Positions 61,987 through 64,000 of a stretch of 64,000 nt of DNA are shown here, piece after piece. Both the position numbers and the translations under genes were made by a program. The DNA comes from Bolinopsis microptera (lineage: Eukaryota; Ctenophora; Tentaculata; Lobata; Bolinopsidae), in assembly GCF_026151205.1 (NCBI RefSeq), contig NC_087078.1:8140675-8204674 (forward strand), read 5' to 3'. Under the pieces are notes generated by a model. It saw only the letters and a list, made by a program, of their open reading frames with translations. It searched no databases and was not told the DNA's origin. The number at the start of each line of letters is the position of its first letter. Within the stretch, counting starts at the first letter, position 1.

Positions 61987-63943
61987 CTGTCCAGCCTGAA
62001 ATTTTTGTGAAACTTGATTCTGACAAAGCAGTTGACCAAAAAGGGGGTCCCGCACTCCAACCGCCCACTGGTGCCCGCAGTGCAGTCACGCTCATATTTG
62101 AGCCCAATTTGGCCAAATCACCTTACCATGCCCAAAACCCAGATTTTAGGTGTTCTACGTGTAGCTAGTGGTCCCCTGAACTCGTATATGAATCTTCATC
62201 CAGATTAGACAAAAATTACTGAGTTATGAGCCAAAAACCATATGCCCATATTTGGGCATACGCGCCAAATTTGATAGATTTCGGGCCATAAATTGGTCAA
62301 ATATTAATATTTTTGAATAAAATCAACTTTAAATAAAAGGTAAGCCTAAACTATACATTCTCTGAGATATATAATTTAATATAATTTATAGAAATGTGGA
62401 AACTAAGGCCAAAAGACCACTAAAAATGAAGAAAACTGCGATTTTCGCGAAAGTGACTTTACCAAAAAGCCTAAGGCTTTTTCATTTTCCCATGAAATTT
62501 TCAGGTTAGGTTCAAAATCGTCTCAGGACCTTATCTTTTACCCCGGACTTTTGATTTAGGCTTGTTTATAAATTTGGCGGCCAAAAAAAATTGTTGCACA
62601 AAAACATGTTTTTTGGCCGCGATATGTTTTTAAAGGTCTAAATCAAAAATCCAGGGTAAAAGATAAGGTCCTGAGACGATTTTGAACCTAACCTGAAAAT
62701 TTTTTGGGAAAATAAATAAATAGCAAGTTCCTGACGTCTGGCTGACGATCCTAGCGGCTGTTACAAAAATGGGATAAATGTACTTCACAAAAGGTGAAGT
62801 GCGAACTAATTTAAATTCGTGATCGAGTAGCCTTTGTCTTAAAAAATATATTCATGAATTCTAGTATGACACACACTCTTATCTAGTAGGACCACTGAAT
62901 TTCGCCAAAATCTCTTCTGTCGATCTTCTTCAACAGATTGAACTACTTAAGGTAGGAAAAAAAAAGAAAAAAAAAAGTGTGCGGGATCCATGGTTGCATG
63001 TTGAATTAAGTGTTCATTGGTACAATATTATAGTTCGGCAGAGTCGAACTTAATGGTTTTTTCGAAATACAGTACGTGTCGAACTAGAGTACATCTACGG
63101 AAGAGAGTGATTAAGAATCTGTCAGCAACGGCAATGCTCATTCCAGAAAAGTTACAGTGCATTATTCTAACTTATATAATTCTATGCGCCATAGTTGCTT
63201 GTCGACATTTTATGTAAAACACGGTCATATTATATGGGCAATGTCGTAGCTGAACAAAACAACAATTTTTTTTGCCTCTGAAACTTAACAAAGCTTTTAA
63301 ATATACTTTTAAAATAAATCATTAAAAATTCTGCACCATAGTTGCATGACGATGGTAATCATCCGTTATTTGTAAAAAAAATGCATTATTTATTTATAGT
63401 TTTAGAAATGGAATAATTATAGGGCGTTGGTAATCTTTTTCGAAATGGGAAAGATTCAACTTTTTATTAGAATTCGTGTGAAACAAAAGGAGTTTACAGG
63501 GTCCAGCCAATGGATTGGTTACTTGGGGGGATCTTCACTTTCTTTCATTGCAGCAGTCCCCAACAATCTATTTAAAACACAGATCCAAGCGTCTCTTGCA
63601 AGTTATCATAACTAAGAAGCGTCGATGCGTTCGAACGGTCTCTTCAAAATACGATTGAAAATCCCTAAAAAACAGGATATATCTTTCCGAAAGACACGTT
63701 CATGCCTCCATATTCATCCCAAATTAAAAGTTTTAAACTATTACCTAACTGGTAAGTTAGAAGCACACTTCTAAAATCGGACCCATTTCCAGGAGGAAAA
63801 GATCGCGGAGGCGATGGACGACAAGAAGGCAACCCCTCCACCCCCTCCAGAAGACCTGAAAATAGCACCGACTGACAGTTGGGAACTGCTGGATACTCCT
63901 AAAGACGAGTCAGTTGATGAAGCCTGGGACGTCTCTGACTCCG
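56764..63943 (+). CDS. EIF5B: Eukaryotic translation initiation factor 5B, N-terminal part (11 exons, continues past right edge)
   Basis: eIF5B is the universally conserved GTPase that joins the 60S subunit. Exons: 56764-56813, 57065-57312, 57480-57614, 57863-57948, 58080-58169, 58309-58552, 58673-58791, 58959-59087, 59235-59336, 59805-59900, 63793-63943; all phases agree. Starts MGKNKRNKR, as family members start MGKKxKNK. The visible 483 or so residues are the long, poorly structured Lys/Glu-rich N-terminal region (KKKKKK runs, acidic blocks). The recognisable family landmark is the block from EERLEKIRLEEERKQRRKEKEKER through EGTWLTKAEREKRDKAQAAL and MKQQGII, then PPPPPEDLK and an acidic DESVDEAWD. 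The GTPase domain lies beyond the window. Intron 1 has a 21-base C run at 56834-56854; intron 10 (3.9 kb) contains an antisense gene. Confidence 0.92.
56834..56854 (+). repeat. Poly-C tract (21 bases)
   Basis: 21 consecutive C about 20 bp after the eIF5B exon 1 donor. Its length is likely unstable or under-resolved in assembly. A similar 19-base C run lies at 384-402. Confidence 0.9.
59901..60751. other. eIF5B intron 10, left part
   Basis: About 850 bp of intron 3' of the nested minus-strand gene. An 85-codon plus-strand frame (60187-60444) with four Cys is present but has no domain, splice or Kozak support. Confidence 0.4.
60752..61870 (-). CDS. Secreted or membrane-tethered PAN/trefoil/sushi-like protein, intronless, nested in eIF5B intron 10
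   Basis: 372 aa from the ATG at 61868-61870 to the TAG at 60752-60754. Residues 1-24 are a signal peptide (QSLQFLLLLIVGNVAQRGLA). Residues about 43-115 have PAN/apple-like Cys spacing (CYQTREMECC, CEEYCQYSDDCNFLAY, LLC). About 145-245 resemble a ricin-type beta-trefoil repeat pattern (GKCLGVSEKNALEWGAC, W-VRWKD, SEQCIHV, VAVLVNC). About 268-332 resemble a sushi/CCP domain (CDKD...GSNITVACNPGYEA...FTCLNS...QPCQ). The C-terminus (RIYLLPFLCLFCCFKIYG) is hydrophobic, suggesting a membrane anchor or GPI signal. Several N-glycosylation sequons (NSS, NTT, NAT, NIT). An extracellular adhesion or recognition role is inferred. All domain calls are by Cys/aromatic pattern only. It lies antisense within the host intron and has no introns itself. 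Confidence 0.75.
   Translation of the reverse strand: MRRYQSLQFLLLLIVGNVAQRGLANSSTNTTSENEFFEAQMDSCYQTREMECCDESPKNHFPAGSLQQCEEYCQYSDDCNFLAYNSQTLLCSMVDTPVALSKDKIPARALGNSSCIMAVKRLLNYRGLIIESIETGSEGKGKHPVHLNVLIKKGSTGKCLGVSEKNALEWGACLKTSLWMVRWKDSVHVRIKHIESEQCIHVLISGSEVVAVLVNCTNVVYQYLEMITKWTTPPDTTYKYWSFDLGKGGNIIKFLQDLIFDTLEQYKGPCDKDMKIENATIWTKTSAPFFLPGSNITVACNPGYEAREHNSATSYQFTCLNSFMELQPCQEIETKRDSACFAAKTSRIYLLPFLCLFCCFKIYGIGVEHQKA
61946..61986 (+). repeat. Poly-G tract (41 bases) upstream of the nested gene
   Basis: 41 consecutive G on the plus strand, about 75 bp upstream of the minus-strand nested gene's ATG, so it lies in its presumed promoter or 5' UTR as poly-C. Such a run can form G-quadruplexes and is prone to length errors. 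Confidence 0.95.
62464..62482. repeat. Small hairpin AAAAAGCC-TAA-GGCTTTTT
   Basis: Eight-base perfect arms with a three-base loop immediately left of the larger foldback at 62495-62702; possibly part of the same element. Confidence 0.7.
62495..62702. mobile_element. Foldback element with 65-bp inverted arms
   Basis: 62495-62559 and 62638-62702 are inverted copies with only two mismatches (one in CCCCGG versus CCCTGG, one in ACTTTT versus ATTTTT). Inside, GCGGCCAAAAAA (about 62577) faces TTTTTTGGCCGC (about 62609-62620), giving a second inner stem. Non-coding; high arm identity suggests recent origin or conversion. It fits a foldback/MITE-type element; no target-site duplication identified with confidence. 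Confidence 0.8.
62703..63792. other. eIF5B intron 10, right part
   Basis: About 1.1 kb AT-rich intron with an A-rich low-complexity stretch at 62957-62977. No exon or nested gene was seen before the acceptor TTTCCAG at 63792. Confidence 0.5.
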
Positions 63944-64000
63944 GTGAGTTGTATAAATGAGTTTTATAAATCACGCTTTTATTTATAATAGATCACGCTA

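Overview
The window is animal nuclear DNA: genes with many introns (GT-AG junctions, phase-consistent), long intergenic stretches, microsatellites, minisatellites, foldback elements and non-LTR retrotransposon remnants. The gene set (SPATA7, CKS1, eIF5B, a YebC/TACO1 protein, a VPS9 Rab GEF and an ANTP/NK-type homeobox gene) fits an invertebrate metazoan. An early-branching parahoxozoan such as a cnidarian is compatible, but the sequence alone does not fix the phylum. No bacterial, phage or CRISPR features were seen.

Layout. (1) 0.8-5.4 kb: a minus-strand VPS9-domain Rab5-type GEF gene, five exons visible and continuing off the left edge, divergent from a plus-strand gene for a proline-rich, PPxPPK-repeated, SH3-ligand-like protein. 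(2) 5.4-29.4 kb: a roughly 24 kb gene-poor stretch with a near-perfect palindrome, a minus-strand LINE C-terminal tail, a (CT)n tract of about 550 bp, tandem repeats, CACGTG/CRE clusters and only weak candidate small ORFs. (3) 29.4-43.4 kb: a nine-exon homeobox gene (about 322 aa) rebuilt here from splice sites; its homeodomain is most like Dlx/NK types but divergent, with an intron between homeodomain residues 46 and 47. (4) 43.4-49.1 kb: a transposon-rich island with a 5'-truncated CR1/L2-type LINE, 82-bp direct repeats and a hAT-like MITE whose empty paralogous site is present 1.5 kb away. (5) 49.9-64 kb: a compact plus-strand cluster TACO1-like, SPATA7, CKS1, eIF5B. eIF5B runs off the right edge, and its 3.9 kb tenth intron holds an intronless antisense gene for a secreted or membrane-tethered PAN/trefoil/sushi-like protein, plus a 65-bp-arm foldback element.

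The right-hand cluster is mostly housekeeping (mitochondrial translation, cilium, cell cycle, translation initiation) with short spacers, while the homeobox gene sits in a wide regulatory-type desert, a usual contrast in animal genomes. I found no clear multi-gene undescribed system. The most novel-looking items are the long unrecognised C-terminal region of the VPS9 protein, the nested PAN/trefoil/sushi gene, the divergent homeodomain, and the strong over-representation of CACGTG palindromes. All exon boundaries are read by eye from splice consensus and phase; no transcript or database evidence was available.
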